64,000 bases of DNA from Mesorhizobium sp. (GCA_004020875.1 SAPZ01000010.1:1-64000), one strand, 5' to 3'. Shown: positions 26,227 through 35,406, counted from the first letter of the stretch. Numbers and translations are program-made. The notes: generated by a model not told the origin, from the sequence alone.

Positions 26227-28380
26227 TCAGCCGACGATTTTTGAAAAATCCGCGACCTGGTCGGTGGCGGCGCGGATGCGGGCAAGCAGCGCCAGGCGGT
26301 TGGCACGCACGGCCTGGTCCTCATCATTCACGAGAACGCCCTCAAAGAATGAATCAACCGGTTCGCGCAACACGCTAAGCGCCAGCATGGCGCCGGAAAA
26401 ATCTTCGTTTTGAATTGCTTGGCCGGCTTCTTTCTCGGCCCGATTCACCGCGGCATAGAGCTTCCTTTCCGCGTCCTCGCGGAACAGAGCCGGCTCAACG
26501 GTCTCGGCGATAAGCGTTTTCTTCTTCTCCTCGGCGGCCAGGATGTTGGCGGCGCGCTTGGTGCCGGCGAGCAGATTCTTGCCCTCTTCGGTGTCGAGCA
26601 AGGAGCCCAGCGCCTCGACCCGGCGCACGATCTGGAGCAGATCGTCCGACTGCGGCGTGATGACGGCATCGATCAGATCGTACCGCGCACCCTGGTCGCG
26701 GAGATAGACCTTCAGGCGATCGTGGAAGAAGGCGAGGAGGTCGAACGACTGATCCGCGCCGCCTTTGAAGTTTGCAAAGACCTTGGCGAGAACAGACGTC
26801 AGCGCCAGACGAATGCGATTCTCTATGAGGATTCTCACCACGCCAAGAGCCGCCCTGCGCAGAGCAAACGGATCCTTGCTGCCGGTCGGCTTCTCATCGA
26901 TCGCCCAGAAGCCGGTCAACGTATCAAGCTTGTCGGCGAGCGCCACCGCTACCGAGACCGGATCGGTCGGCACGCGGTCGGACGGGCCTTGCGGCTTGTA
27001 GTGCTCCTCGGCGGCCGCGGCCACGGATGCATGCTCGCCCTGCAGCAGCGCGTATTTGCGGCCCATGGCGCCCTGCAATTCGGGGAACTCGCCGACCACC
27101 TCGGTCTGCAGATCGGCCTTGGCGAGCACGGCCGCGCGAGCGACCAAAGCGCTATCCGCGCCGACGATCGGGGCCAGTTCTTGCGCCAGCCGCTTGATGC
27201 GCTCCACGCGCTGCCCTTGCGTGCCAAGCTTGGCATGGAAGGTCACGTTGAGGTGGTCGAGCCGTGCCATGCGCTGGTCGAGCGGCTTCTTCAGATCCAG
27301 GCCGAACTTTGCCGCCGATCCCCCAAGCTGGTCGAGGTCCGGCAGGTCGGCCTGGTCGGTCTTCCAGAAATAGAGCGCGTCGGACAGGCGCGCGCGCACC
27401 ACCTTGCCGTTGCCATAGGCGATTTCCATGCCGCCATCGCTCGCCTCGATGTTGGCGACCAGGATAAAGCGGTTCGAGAGATCCTCGCCCGCGCCCTGCG
27501 GCCGGGCGACGAAGCATTTCTGGTTGGCGCGGATGGTGAGGCGGATCACCTCGCCCGGGATGGTGAGGAAATCCTGCTCGAACTCGCCCATCAGCACGAC
27601 CGGCCATTCGACCAGCCCGGAGACCTCCTCCAGCAGGCCCTCGTCCTCGACGAGATCGAGTCCGTTGGCGAAGGCGATATTGCGGGCGTCGTGGAGGATG
27701 ATCTCCTTGCGGCGGTCGGCATCGAGCACGACCTTGGCCGCTTCGAGCTTCGCCACATAGTCGTCGAAGCGGCGCACGGCGATCGGACCCGGCGCATGGA
27801 AGCGATGGCCATAGGTGACGTTGCCGGCGCGGATGCCGTCGATCTCGAAATCAACCACGACCGGCTCCTCGGTTTCAGGGCCGAAGGTGCAGACGATCGA
27901 CTGCAGCGGCCGCACCCAGCGCAGCGAACCGGGTTTCGCCGAGGCCGGTCCCCAGCGCATCGATTTCGGCCAGGGGAAGCTTTTAATGATACCCGGCACC
28001 AGCTCGGCGATGATCTCTTGGGCCGCCCTGCCCGGCTTCGAGATGTGGGCGACGTAGAAGTCGCCCTTCTTCGGATCGGAATGGACATGCGCCTCGGCGA
28101 TCGATGATAGGCCGGCCTTGCGCAGGAAGCCCTGCACGGCCTGCTCGGGCGCTGTGGTCGAGGGACCCTTGATCTCCTCGCGAATGTCCTTCGAGCGCGC
28201 GGTCAGGCCGCGGATGTCGAGCGCCAGCCGGCGCGGCGTCCAATATTCGCGCGCCGCCTCATAGGTCAGACCCGCTTCGACCAGACCGTCGGTCAGCATC
28301 TTCCTGAGGTCGCCGGCAGCCTTGCGCTGCATGCGGGCGGGAATCTCTTCCGAGCGGAGTTCTAGAAGCAAGTCGGGCAT
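26227..28380 (-). CDS. glyS: Glycine--tRNA ligase beta subunit
   Basis: This 717-residue subunit works with GlyQ in the bacterial alpha2-beta2 glycyl-tRNA synthetase and binds and charges tRNA-Gly. It starts [18 protein letters not shown], the standard N-terminus of GlyS, and runs full length through [37 protein letters not shown] and [20 protein letters not shown] to an anticodon-binding DALR-like end. I use the ATG at 28380; a start 15 bases earlier is in frame but falls in the hairpin at 28390-28443. glyQ lies on the same strand but 2 kb upstream, beyond accessory genes, so glyS must have its own promoter or rely on read-through. Confidence 0.97.
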   Translation of the reverse strand: MPDLLLELRSEEIPARMQRKAAGDLRKMLTDGLVEAGLTYEAAREYWTPRRLALDIRGLTARSKDIREEIKGPSTTAPEQAVQGFLRKAGLSSIAEAHVHSDPKKGDFYVAHISKPGRAAQEIIAELVPGIIKSFPWPKSMRWGPASAKPGSLRWVRPLQSIVCTFGPETEEPVVVDFEIDGIRAGNVTYGHRFHAPGPIAVRRFDDYVAKLEAAKVVLDADRRKEIILHDARNIAFANGLDLVEDEGLLEEVSGLVEWPVVLMGEFEQDFLTIPGEVIRLTIRANQKCFVARPQGAGEDLSNRFILVANIEASDGGMEIAYGNGKVVRARLSDALYFWKTDQADLPDLDQLGGSAAKFGLDLKKPLDQRMARLDHLNVTFHAKLGTQGQRVERIKRLAQELAPIVGADSALVARAAVLAKADLQTEVVGEFPELQGAMGRKYALLQGEHASVAAAAEEHYKPQGPSDRVPTDPVSVAVALADKLDTLTGFWAIDEKPTGSKDPFALRRAALGVVRILIENRIRLALTSVLAKVFANFKGGADQSFDLLAFFHDRLKVYLRDQGARYDLIDAVITPQSDDLLQIVRRVEALGSLLDTEEGKNLLAGTKRAANILAAEEKKKTLIAETVEPALFREDAERKLYAAVNRAEKEAGQAIQNEDFSGAMLALSVLREPVDSFFEGVLVNDEDQAVRANRLALLARIRAATDQVADFSKIVG

Positions 28381-28389
28381 AGTTGGGCT

Positions 28390-28443
28390 CCCCACCCGCC
28401 CCTTGATGGGGAGGGTTGGCGCGAAGCGCCGGGGCGGGGTGGC
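28390..28443. repeat. GC-rich REP-like hairpin upstream of glyS
   Basis: CCCCACCCGCCCC near 28390-28402 pairs with GGGGCGGGGTGG near 28431-28442 with one bulge, and an inner GGCGC-GAA-GCGCC stem sits at about 28418-28430. It lies 10 bases before the glyS start codon on the minus strand, so its transcript would form a strong structure near the ribosome binding site. It resembles short repeats scattered through rhizobial genomes. Confidence 0.5.
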
Positions 28444-28639
28444 GGCCTCTCAGCTGCCATTACCTTCGGCACCATCGCGCAATGCAGGTGTGATTTCCGT
28501 TCCTTCACCGCCGCATAAATCGGATCGTGCACGGAATCCAGTTCGTTTTTTCTCGTGGTTCCAGAAGCGGGCCACGGATATGCGCGATTGCTTCGCGTTG
28601 ATCCGCTCACGCTGGTCGGCATCAAGCGGCCGATCGGCG

Positions 28640-28806
28640 CTACCGCAGCTTTCCGATGCGGCCAAGGTGGGCGTGGTCGGGGGCGAAAAAGCCACCAGCG
28701 CTCCCCATCATGACATCGACCCATTGCCGTGCCAGAGGAGCAGGAGGCCCGTTCCGCACAGAATAACCCCCTCGAGGCGCTGCCATAGGACGGTCTCGGC
28801 CATCAT
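28640..28806 (-). pseudogene. Decayed DUF4260-like membrane protein gene
   Basis: From the ATG at 28806, behind AAGGGGCAG, the frame reads MMAETVLWQRLEGVILCGTG then a hydrophobic stretch, and stops at a TGA at 28708-28710. The TGA is followed by TGG; a TGG there would continue as SWWGALVAF. Just after, adding one base to a T-run gives AFFAPDHAHLGRIG. RLEG, WW and FFAPD-x-x-x-LG are the order of features I know from DUF4260, a small membrane family of about 115 residues. The gene thus seems to carry a nonsense change, a one-base loss and a missing 3' end. Family assignment is from memory and moderately sure. Confidence 0.5.
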
Positions 28807-28860
28807 CTGCCCCTTGATGAGCTTGTGCGTTCGACGATCTGGCAGCTTAGAGGGGTACCT

Positions 28861-29280
28861 CTATGCATTGTTCCCCCGGATAGCGGCCACGACAGCGGCC
28901 AGATTGTTCATGCCCCAATGTTCGGCGTAGCGGCCGTCACGAACGCGCACGATGTCGATGACGTCGATGGCGATCGGCGCATTCGTCGGACCGGCCCCCA
29001 GCAATCGTCCCGTCAGTATACCGGTGACAGACTTGCGCGTCGTCACCATGTCGCCCTCGGCGATTTGGCCCTCGATCCTGACGCGCAGTTCCGAAATCGC
29101 CGGTCGGAGTATGTTTTCGAAGGTGTTCCACATGCTTTCCGGCCCATTGGGCAACCCGGGCGGAGCCGCGTGATTGACGAAATCCGGGGCCATCAAATCG
29201 GCAAAGCTCTGTGCGCTGCCCTCTTCGATCACCTCTGCATTGAAGCGCCGGACGATCTCTTTCGGATCAGGATTTGGCAT
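28861..29280 (-). CDS. SnoaL-like ester cyclase/polyketide cyclase family protein
   Basis: This 139-residue protein has the NTF2-like SnoaL pattern: FADLMAPDFVNHAAPPGLPN near residue 26, an RPAISELRVRIEGQIAEGDM segment near residue 60 and the closing DGRYAEHWGMNN. Such proteins form an alpha-beta cone and act as cyclases, isomerases or unknown small-molecule enzymes. It is divergent from a MarR-like gene, with a 17-base palindrome 19 bases upstream of its start, so it is probably repressed by that regulator. It lies in the accessory stretch between glyQ and glyS. Confidence 0.8.
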   Translation of the reverse strand: MPNPDPKEIVRRFNAEVIEEGSAQSFADLMAPDFVNHAAPPGLPNGPESMWNTFENILRPAISELRVRIEGQIAEGDMVTTRKSVTGILTGRLLGAGPTNAPIAIDVIDIVRVRDGRYAEHWGMNNLAAVVAAIRGNNA

Positions 29281-29298
29281 GATTTACCTCATAAAATA

Positions 29299-29315
29299 AT
29301 ACAGCTACACTGTAT
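29299..29315. promoter_or_regulatory. Palindromic operator candidate for the MarR-like regulator
   Basis: ATACAG at 29299-29304 and CTGTAT at 29310-29315 form a perfect inverted repeat with a five-base centre. It sits in the AT-rich region between the divergent SnoaL and MarR genes, close to the SnoaL start, as expected for a repressor site. Binding is inferred. Confidence 0.5.
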
Positions 29316-29425
29316 ATTTCTCCGGGCCGAGTTCCAATCACTTTCTATATATGCCGGATGGGTATTGCATCGGCCTCGTGCTGCAGCGAGGGGCTGGATC
29401 AGACAGGGAGAGGAAATCCGGTGAC

Positions 29426-29860
29426 ATGACGGATAACGCGAATTTCGAGCTTTCCGAGCGCCTGAGGGCGGGCATCGGTTCTTTTGTCAGGCGGACGCGC
29501 GAATGCGCCGGAACACCTTCGGATGCCAGGTCGGAGACGCTGGGCCTCCTGGATCGCAAGGGCCCGCTCAGCGCGGCAATGGTGGCGAAAGCGCGAGCTG
29601 TCACGCATCAGAGCGCGCGCAAGGTTCTGTCGGACATGGAAGTCGAGGGACTTGTTACCGGTGAACCCAGCCCCAGGGACGGGCGGGAGCGGCTGTATCG
29701 TCTTTCGGAGGACGGCATGGTTGAACTGAGGCAATCGCGATCCGCGCGGACGCGTTGGATTGCTATCCAGCTCGAGAACATTCTGGACAAGGATGACCGC
29801 GAAACGCTGGCAGCGGCGATTGTGCTGCTGGAGCGCATTGCGTCGTCCGGGTCGGGTTGA
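29426..29860 (+). CDS. MarR-family transcriptional regulator
   Basis: This 144-residue protein has a winged helix-turn-helix: GPLSAAMVAKARAVTHQSAR (recognition part) followed by the wing SPRDGRERLYRLSEDG, and flanking helices for dimerisation. It lacks the usual acidic N-terminal details, but the length and order fit MarR. The start MTDNANFEL at 29426 is preferred over an upstream start at 29351 because it follows AGGAAATCCGG. It is divergent from the SnoaL-like gene and is the natural candidate to control it through the palindrome between them. Confidence 0.8.
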   Translation: MTDNANFELSERLRAGIGSFVRRTRECAGTPSDARSETLGLLDRKGPLSAAMVAKARAVTHQSARKVLSDMEVEGLVTGEPSPRDGRERLYRLSEDGMVELRQSRSARTRWIAIQLENILDKDDRETLAAAIVLLERIASSGSG

Positions 29861-30452
29861 TGACTGTGGATGTCAGCCGGGTCGGCAAGGAAACGAGTTG
29901 GCAACGGAAAACACGTTTCCGATCAGACACCGGGTTTTTTGCGATGGCATGATGACGAGGCGGACTCGGCCAAAGAAGGCGGCACAAGTCGGCCATTCCT
30001 GCCGCGGGCCGATACCCGCTTCTGGCGCAATCCAGCCGAAATCGAGGCTCCCGCCGCTTCGCGGCTACCTCTCACTCCAAGCCGAGGCGCATAGCAACTC
30101 GGCTGGCCCCAGCCACCCCGGCAGCAGGTCGCCTCTCTGATCGCTTTCGCGGAATTTTCCGAGCCGCTGTCGGGACGGCGCGGCGCCGCCCGTCCTGGTG
30201 CAGAACTTCCCATGAACCGAACGCTGCGCTGAAGCGACAAACGCTCAGGCAGAGACCTATTGGCTGAACGAGGATGGAAAAGGCATCGAGAATCCTGCAG
30301 ATCCTGGCCCTCAGCGCATGCTTCGCCGCGCAGGCGCATGGCGCGATCACAATGCCAGGAGTCAGACAGGCCATACGCACGATCGATGGCGTGGCGGCGC
30401 AGATCGTGTTGCCGGTCAACGCTGCGACCGACACCGCGGAGGCCGTATAGGC
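29861..30452. other. Accessory intergenic stretch between MarR gene and glyQ
   Basis: About 590 bases without a confident gene. Long open frames on both strands show no recognisable protein. The only candidate is the short plus-strand frame listed at 30274-30450. I see no tRNA, terminator with T-run or insertion-sequence end here. Confidence 0.5.
30274..30450 (+). CDS. Possible 58-residue secreted peptide
   Basis: The frame begins MEKASRILQILALSACFAAQ and continues AHGAITMPGVRQ before a TAG. The first 22 residues look like a signal peptide with an AQA-H-G cleavage region. GAGG lies directly against the ATG, which is too close for a normal ribosome binding site, so translation is doubtful. 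It converges with glyQ, whose stop lies two bases after the TAG. No homologue is known to me. Confidence 0.3.
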   Translation: MEKASRILQILALSACFAAQAHGAITMPGVRQAIRTIDGVAAQIVLPVNAATDTAEAV

Positions 30453-31400
30453 TTAAGCCGCCGCCAGCCCCCCTGCCCGCGTCTTGAGGAACGCCTCGCC
30501 GCACGCCTTGGCCAGGTTGCGCACGCGCAGGATATAGCTTTGCCGCTCGGTGACCGAGATCACCCCGCGCGCGTCAAGCAGGTTGAAGACGTGGCTTGCC
30601 TTGATGCACTGGTCGTAGGCCGGAAAGACCATGCGGTGCATGGCCAGATTGTCGCTCGGCTTGGGCGTGCCGGCATCGAGCAGCGCCTTGCACTCGGCCT
30701 CGGCATCCTCGAAGTGTCTCAGCAGCATCGCGGTGTTGGCGAATTCGAAATTGTGGCGCGAATATTCCTGCTCGGCCTGCAGGAAAACGTCGCCGTAAGT
30801 GACCTTCTCGGCGCCTTCGCGGCCGTTGAAGTTCAGGTCGTAGACATTGTCGACGCCCTGCACATACATGGCGAGGCGCTCCAGCCCGTAGGTCAGCTCG
30901 CCCGCCACCGGCGCGCATTCGATGCCGCAAACCTGCTGGAAATAGGTGAACTGCGAGACTTCCATGCCGTCGCACCAGCATTCCCAGCCGAGCCCCCAGG
31001 CGCCAAGGGTGGGGCTTTCCCAATCGTCCTCGACGAAGCGGATGTCGTGCAGCAGCGGATCGACGCCGATCGCTTCCAGCGAGCCGAGATAAAGCTCCTG
31101 CAGGTTCGGCGGATTGGGCTTCAGGATCACCTGGTATTGATAATAATGCTGCAGGCGGTTCGGGTTCTCGCCGTAGCGGCCGTCCTTCGGCCGGCGCGAG
31201 GGCTGCACATAAGCGGCGTTCCAGCGCAGCGGACCCAGCGCTCGCAAGGTCGTCGCCGGATGGAAAGTGCCGGCGCCGACTTCCATGTCGTAGGGCTGCA
31301 GGATGAGGCAACCATAGTCCGCCCAGTAATTGTGCAAGGTCAGGATCAGCCCTTGGAAGGAGCGGCTGGGATGCATATGGGCGGGGATTTCGATGGTCAC
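30453..31400 (-). CDS. glyQ: Glycine--tRNA ligase alpha subunit
   Basis: This 315-residue subunit carries the class II catalytic core for glycine activation. Visible marks are [30 protein letters not shown], the [19 protein letters not shown] segment and [20 protein letters not shown]. Length is normal. The start codon is a GTG at 31400. Its partner glyS is 2.07 kb downstream on the same strand, separated by a decayed gene and a divergent regulator pair, whereas in many bacteria the two are adjacent. Confidence 0.97.
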   Translation of the reverse strand: MTIEIPAHMHPSRSFQGLILTLHNYWADYGCLILQPYDMEVGAGTFHPATTLRALGPLRWNAAYVQPSRRPKDGRYGENPNRLQHYYQYQVILKPNPPNLQELYLGSLEAIGVDPLLHDIRFVEDDWESPTLGAWGLGWECWCDGMEVSQFTYFQQVCGIECAPVAGELTYGLERLAMYVQGVDNVYDLNFNGREGAEKVTYGDVFLQAEQEYSRHNFEFANTAMLLRHFEDAEAECKALLDAGTPKPSDNLAMHRMVFPAYDQCIKASHVFNLLDARGVISVTERQSYILRVRNLAKACGEAFLKTRAGGLAAA

Positions 31401-31569
31401 GGCGGCCTCGGAAAGCGCAGGATGACGCTTCCCTAGTTGCCGAGCCGGCGAGCGTCAAGGCGGTGGCTCGCGTCCGGCAAGGCGGAAAGCTTTGCGGCAG
31501 GCTGGCCCATTGCCGTCGGGCGTGGGTCGCCGTTTGCTCCGTTCCACTTCCAACGACAAAGGTTTCGCG

Positions 31570-32031
31570 ATGTCCGGTCAACTCACCGTCCGACCCGTCA
31601 CAAGACAGGATTACGAGCAATGGCTGCCGCTGTGGGACGGCTACAACGCGTTCTACGGCCGCTCCGGCCCGACGGCGCTTGCCGGCGAGATCACGCAGAT
31701 GACCTGGTCGCGTTTCTTCGACGCCTATGAGCCGATGCATGCGCTTGTGGCCGAGCGCGAGGGCAACCTGATCGGCCTCGTCCACTATCTCTACCATCGC
31801 TCGACGACGTCGATCGCGCCGAGCTGCTATTTGCAGGATCTGTTCACCACGCAGGCCGCGCGCGGCCAGGGCGTCGGCCGGGCGCTGATCGAAGGCGTCT
31901 ATGAACGCGCCGGCCAAGCGGGCGCGAACCGCGTCTACTGGCTGACGCATGAGACGAACCACACGGCGATGCAGCTCTACGACAAGGTCGGCGAGAGGTC
32001 CGGGTTCGTCGTCTACAGAAAGATGTTCTGA
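31570..32031 (+). CDS. GNAT-family N-acetyltransferase
   Basis: This 153-residue protein has the GNAT acetyl-CoA-binding motif (LQDLFTTQAARGQGVGRALI near residue 90) and the closing MQLYDKVGERSGFVVYRK. It should transfer an acetyl group to a small amine or a protein amino group; the target is unknown. The start MSGQLTVRPV at 31570 fits the family; an earlier start at 31492 is less likely. It is divergent from glyQ and convergent with the TPR gene. The 169 bases upstream show no other feature. Confidence 0.9.
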   Translation: MSGQLTVRPVTRQDYEQWLPLWDGYNAFYGRSGPTALAGEITQMTWSRFFDAYEPMHALVAEREGNLIGLVHYLYHRSTTSIAPSCYLQDLFTTQAARGQGVGRALIEGVYERAGQAGANRVYWLTHETNHTAMQLYDKVGERSGFVVYRKMF

Positions 32032-32081
32032 AAATGCCGCGAGGCCCCGAAGGGCCTCGCCAGAAATCGATAGCGCAACGC

Positions 32082-33857
32082 TCAGCCCTTCGGCGCGGGC
32101 GTCGGGTCCGGTTTCACCTTCGGGGTTTCCTGCGCGGTGTTGGATTCGATCGGCGGCAGGCCCTTGAGCAGCTTCTGCTGCAGGGTGGCAAGCACATCCG
32201 GGTCCGGCTTCAGGTCGCGCGCCTGGGTCCACTGATAGGTGGCCTCGAGCTTGCGGCCGACGCGCCAGTAGGCGTCGCCGAGATGGTCGTTGAGGACCGG
32301 ATCCTCCGGCTTCAGCGAGACGGCGCGCTCCATCTCGCGCACGGCGTCGTCGAAGCGGCCCATGCGGAAATACGCCCAGCCCAAGGAGTCGACGATGTAG
32401 CCATCGTTCGGCCGCAAATCCACGGCCTTCTGGATCATCGCCAGGCCTTCCTTGAGGTTCATGTTCATGTCGACCCAGGAATAGCCGAGATAGTTCATGA
32501 CCTGCGGTTGATCGGGCTGCAGCTCCAGCGCCTTGCGGAAGTTCGGCTCTGCCTTCGGCCATTCCTTCAGCCGCTCATAGGCGATGCCGCGCTGGTAGAA
32601 GATGTTCCAGTTGGCGGCGGTCGGCGTCTTCAGCTGCTCGACGGCCTTGTCGTAGAGATTGGCGGCCGAACGGAAATCTTCCTTCGAGCCATAGACACCA
32701 CCCAGCGCCAGATAGGCGCGCATGTCCTCTGGATGCTTGTCGAGATAGGCCTTGAGGTGGGAAATCGCCTCCTCATGCTTGTCCAGATCGGCAAGGTTGA
32801 GGCCGATCTGCAGGTCGGAGAGCTCCTTCAGCGGCGAGGATGCCGGAATGCGGCGGTAGAGCGCGACCGCGCCCTCGCCGTCCTTCATCTGCTCGGCGAC
32901 GGCGGCAAGCTGCACAAGGGCAGCGTCGCTGTCCGGCTTCAGCGCCAGCGCGTATTGCAGGTAAAGCCGCACGAACGGCTCGCCGCCGCCGCGGTTGAGC
33001 GCGGTGGCAAGGTCGAGCAGGATTTCGGACGCGCCGTCGGCCGGGCTGGCGACCAGCGGCTCGATCTTGTCGCCCTTGGCGATGCGGTCGCGCAGCGTGG
33101 TGATCTCGAGCTTGCCCGGCGCGAAGGCTTCGGCCTGGTTCAACACCGCCTCAGCCTTCGATTTGTCGCCCTTGCGGGCGAGGAACGAGGCATAGGCCTG
33201 GGCATTGCGCATCCAAGTTTCGGGCGCGGAGCCACCGGCCGCGGTGTCGGCAAGCGTGGCGGCGTAGATCGCATCTGCCTTGTCGCTGAGGCCGGCGGCG
33301 TCAGCGATCAGCGCGCGGTGGAACGACTTGAACAGGCCGAACCAATCGGGGCCTTTCAGCTTGTCGATGGCATCCATGGCCTCCGACGCACTGCCCGCGC
33401 CCTGCTTGGCCCAGCCATCCATGACGCCGGAGAGCAGCCGGTCAAGGTCGGATTCGAGCGACAGCTTCAGCCAGTACTGCGCCTTGGCGTAGTCCTTCTT
33501 GTGGAAGGAATCGACCGCCAGCGCCAGGCGCGAGAAGCGCTCGACATCTGGCACTTCCTTCAGCTTGTCGGCATAGACCAGCGATTCCTCGAAACGGCCC
33601 TGCGAGACCAGTGCCAGCATCAGGCTCTGCTGCAGCTCCTTGTCGTTCGGCGCAAAGGCCAGAGCCTGCTTGTAATAGGCGATCGCGTCGTCGAGATCGT
33701 TGTCGCTCTCGGCGATATGGGCCGCAAGATAGGCGCCCGAGAAGGACGTGATCTGCAGCGGTTTCGCTTCTTCCTTGGCCTGGACCGGCAGCACCCAAAG
33801 CGCCACTCCCGTCAAAAATGCCAGCCTCTTCAGCCAGCGCGCACGTCCTTGCCGCAT
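32082..33857 (-). CDS. Exported tetratricopeptide-repeat protein
   Basis: This 591-residue protein begins with a signal peptide (RLAFLTGVALWVLPVQA) and then consists almost wholly of TPR units, for example DLDDAIAYYKQALAFAPNDK near residue 53, KPEDPVLNDHLGDAYWRVGR near the end and a proline/lysine-rich tail (KVKPDPTPAPKG). It probably scaffolds a complex in the periplasm or at the outer membrane. Related rhizobial genes of this size are annotated only as TPR proteins. It is transcribed alone, 196 bases downstream of the DUF1284 gene on the same strand. Confidence 0.88.
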   Translation of the reverse strand: MRQGRARWLKRLAFLTGVALWVLPVQAKEEAKPLQITSFSGAYLAAHIAESDNDLDDAIAYYKQALAFAPNDKELQQSLMLALVSQGRFEESLVYADKLKEVPDVERFSRLALAVDSFHKKDYAKAQYWLKLSLESDLDRLLSGVMDGWAKQGAGSASEAMDAIDKLKGPDWFGLFKSFHRALIADAAGLSDKADAIYAATLADTAAGGSAPETWMRNAQAYASFLARKGDKSKAEAVLNQAEAFAPGKLEITTLRDRIAKGDKIEPLVASPADGASEILLDLATALNRGGGEPFVRLYLQYALALKPDSDAALVQLAAVAEQMKDGEGAVALYRRIPASSPLKELSDLQIGLNLADLDKHEEAISHLKAYLDKHPEDMRAYLALGGVYGSKEDFRSAANLYDKAVEQLKTPTAANWNIFYQRGIAYERLKEWPKAEPNFRKALELQPDQPQVMNYLGYSWVDMNMNLKEGLAMIQKAVDLRPNDGYIVDSLGWAYFRMGRFDDAVREMERAVSLKPEDPVLNDHLGDAYWRVGRKLEATYQWTQARDLKPDPDVLATLQQKLLKGLPPIESNTAQETPKVKPDPTPAPKG

Positions 33858-34053
33858 CGTATCCCTTTCAGCCAGATGCGATCCCGCCCTTGGAGGACCG
33901 CCCCACAGACTCGAACTTTTCCGGCCAAAGCATGGCCTTTTTGCGGTCAGGCTTCAATCGGCAAGCGAATCACAATCCAATCATGCCGCTTAAAGAAGGA
34001 AGCCAGTCAGGGAAAATATGCGGATCGGCGGCTGAATTTCGACAATAAGCAGT

Positions 34054-34470
34054 CTAAAGGCGTGTTTCGCGAAAGCCGTCGGCCGCGACCGCGCCGCACA
34101 GCTCGAACCACTCGCAGCCTGGGCACGCCTTGCGCGTGAGGCCGGACGAAAACGCCTCGCGCATCCGCGCGAGGGTTGAGGGATCGAGCTCAAGACGGGC
34201 ACCGGCCACGAGCGGCCGGCCGAGGAGATCGGCGACATCCTGCGCCGCGACCTCATCCCGCCTTGCCGCGCTTTCACCCAGGCAGTGCGGCTCGCCCTCA
34301 TTCAGCAGCGGGGCGCAGACGTCGTCCGGGCCCGAAACGATCAAAATATCCTCGCCGCCGGCCAAGCGCTCCACCACAACGTCATAGTTGGCGACAAACG
34401 CCGGCGAGTAGCCCTTGCCGACATAGGTCAGCAGGCAGAGCAGGTGATGGGCGCGCAGCCTGACGGTCAT
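34054..34470 (-). CDS. DUF1284 protein, cysteine-rich, in the bioY operon
   Basis: This 138-residue protein matches DUF1284: it begins MTVRLRAHHLLCLLTYVGKG, has VCAPLLNEGEPHCLG in the middle and CPGCEWFELCG near the end. The conserved cysteines and histidines (HH..C, C, HC, CxxC-x5-C) suggest a metal or iron-sulphur site. Its function is unknown. The start lies 33 bases after the bioY stop on the same strand, so it is very likely co-transcribed and controlled by BioR. A role linked to biotin is inferred from this position only. Confidence 0.85.
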   Translation of the reverse strand: MTVRLRAHHLLCLLTYVGKGYSPAFVANYDVVVERLAGGEDILIVSGPDDVCAPLLNEGEPHCLGESAARRDEVAAQDVADLLGRPLVAGARLELDPSTLARMREAFSSGLTRKACPGCEWFELCGAVAADGFRETRL

Positions 34471-34503
34471 CTGGTGTCGGGTTCGGTCATCCGCCCCGGC
34501 GGC

Positions 34504-35094
34504 TTACCGGGGATCGCCCGGCCGGTTGCCCGAAAACAGCTTCAGCGTCGCCGCGCCCAGCGCCGACTTGAGCAGGCCGCCGACGATGAAGGGCAGGAAG
34601 CCGAAGGTGATGGCCTTCTCGGCACCGATCATGACGGCAAGCCAGGCGGTGCCCAGAACCAGGCAGAGCAGGTTGCCGCTGAGCATGGCGGCGAAGGCAA
34701 GCAGGACGCGGTTGCCGTTCCAGCCGCGCTCGGCCAACCAGCCGACGAGGGCGCCGACGACCGGGAAGGCGAAGAGGTAGCCGCCGGTCGGACCGACAAA
34801 ATGCTGCACACCGGCGGCGCCGCCGGCCAGCACCGGAAACCCGGCAGCGCCTTCAACCAGCCAAGCGGCAATGGTGAGGGCGCCGAAGCGCCAGCCGTAA
34901 AGCGCGCCGACCAGCGTGACGGCGAAGGTCTGCATTGTCACCGGAACCGGCACCATCGGCACCTCGATGTAGGAGGACAGCGCCAGAAACAGCGAGCCGA
35001 GAACCACGGCGCCGATCTGCCAGGCGAGCGAACGGCTGTGCAGCCGCAGGGGGCTGAAGGAGGGCTTGTAGGTCGAAACGGTTGCGTTGGTCAC
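34504..35094 (-). CDS. bioY: Biotin transporter, substrate-binding component BioY
   Basis: This 196-residue membrane protein is the S component of an ECF biotin transporter or a solitary biotin importer. It has six hydrophobic segments; VPMVPVPVTMQTFAVTLVGA near residue 47 and GPTGGYLFAFPVVGALVGWL near residue 97 are the family signature. bioM and bioN are not beside it, so it may act alone or use a distant module. A BioR box (TTATAGATAA) lies 26 bases upstream of its start, with a second weaker site 20 bases further, so it should be repressed when biotin is plentiful. Confidence 0.95.
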   Translation of the reverse strand: MTNATVSTYKPSFSPLRLHSRSLAWQIGAVVLGSLFLALSSYIEVPMVPVPVTMQTFAVTLVGALYGWRFGALTIAAWLVEGAAGFPVLAGGAAGVQHFVGPTGGYLFAFPVVGALVGWLAERGWNGNRVLLAFAAMLSGNLLCLVLGTAWLAVMIGAEKAITFGFLPFIVGGLLKSALGAATLKLFSGNRPGDPR

Positions 35095-35119
35095 GGAGTC
35101 TTCCCTAGTCTGCGTGAAA

Positions 35120-35129
35120 TTATAGATAA
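35120..35129 (-). promoter_or_regulatory. BioR operator upstream of bioY
   Basis: TTATAGATAA (TTATCTATAA on the bioY strand) equals the published alphaproteobacterial BioR consensus TTATMKATAA. It is 26 bases before the bioY start codon. An identical box precedes bioR at 36075-36084. Confidence 0.9.
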
Positions 35130-35139
35130 TTTTGCGACT

Positions 35140-35149
35140 TCATCTATTA
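35140..35149. promoter_or_regulatory. Second, weaker BioR-like site
   Basis: TCATCTATTA matches 8 of 10 positions of TTATCTATAA and begins 20 bases after the perfect box, about two helical turns. It could allow two BioR dimers to bind on the same face. The match is imperfect and its use is inferred. Confidence 0.45.
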
Positions 35150-35189
35150 TCGAATCCACATTTTCGCAGCGATGGCAAGCGCCTACCTT

Positions 35190-35387
35190 GGAGTTCGTGA
35201 TTCCGGGGGCAGAGCAAGGAGCGAAGCGACGCGAGCAGACCCTGGATCCATTTCGTTACATCGGCGCTTTGCCTACGATGCAGAATTCTGCTCGGTCGCA
35301 CTCTACGATCGAGGTAACGGCTTGGATCCTCGGGTCTCCGCGTCCGCTTCGCTGCCGGTCCGCCCGTGGATGACGAAGTTGAGAGGC
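35190..35387. repeat. Large imperfect inverted-repeat element between bioY and bioR
   Basis: The left arm (about 35190-35259, containing GGAGCGAAGCGACGCGAGCA then GGATCCATTTCGTTAC) is roughly three-quarters identical to the reverse complement of the right arm (about 35313-35387, containing GTAACGGCTTGGATCC, GGGTCTCCGCGTCCGCTTCG and CCGCCCGTGGATGACGAA). The stretch carries no gene. A related half copy lies at 50594-50640. It looks like a non-coding mobile palindrome family that inserted between the two biotin genes. Confidence 0.7.
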
Positions 35388-35406
35388 CTCGGTTGATCGC
35401 CAATTG

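Noticed and set aside
32034..34139. Plus-strand open frame of about 700 codons opposite the TPR gene
   Set aside because: It mirrors the codons of the TPR protein and has no recognisable fold.
35190..35387. Possible tRNA-like or riboswitch structure upstream of bioY
   Set aside because: The two arms are an inverted repeat with a relative at 50594-50640, and BioR boxes already explain the control of bioY.
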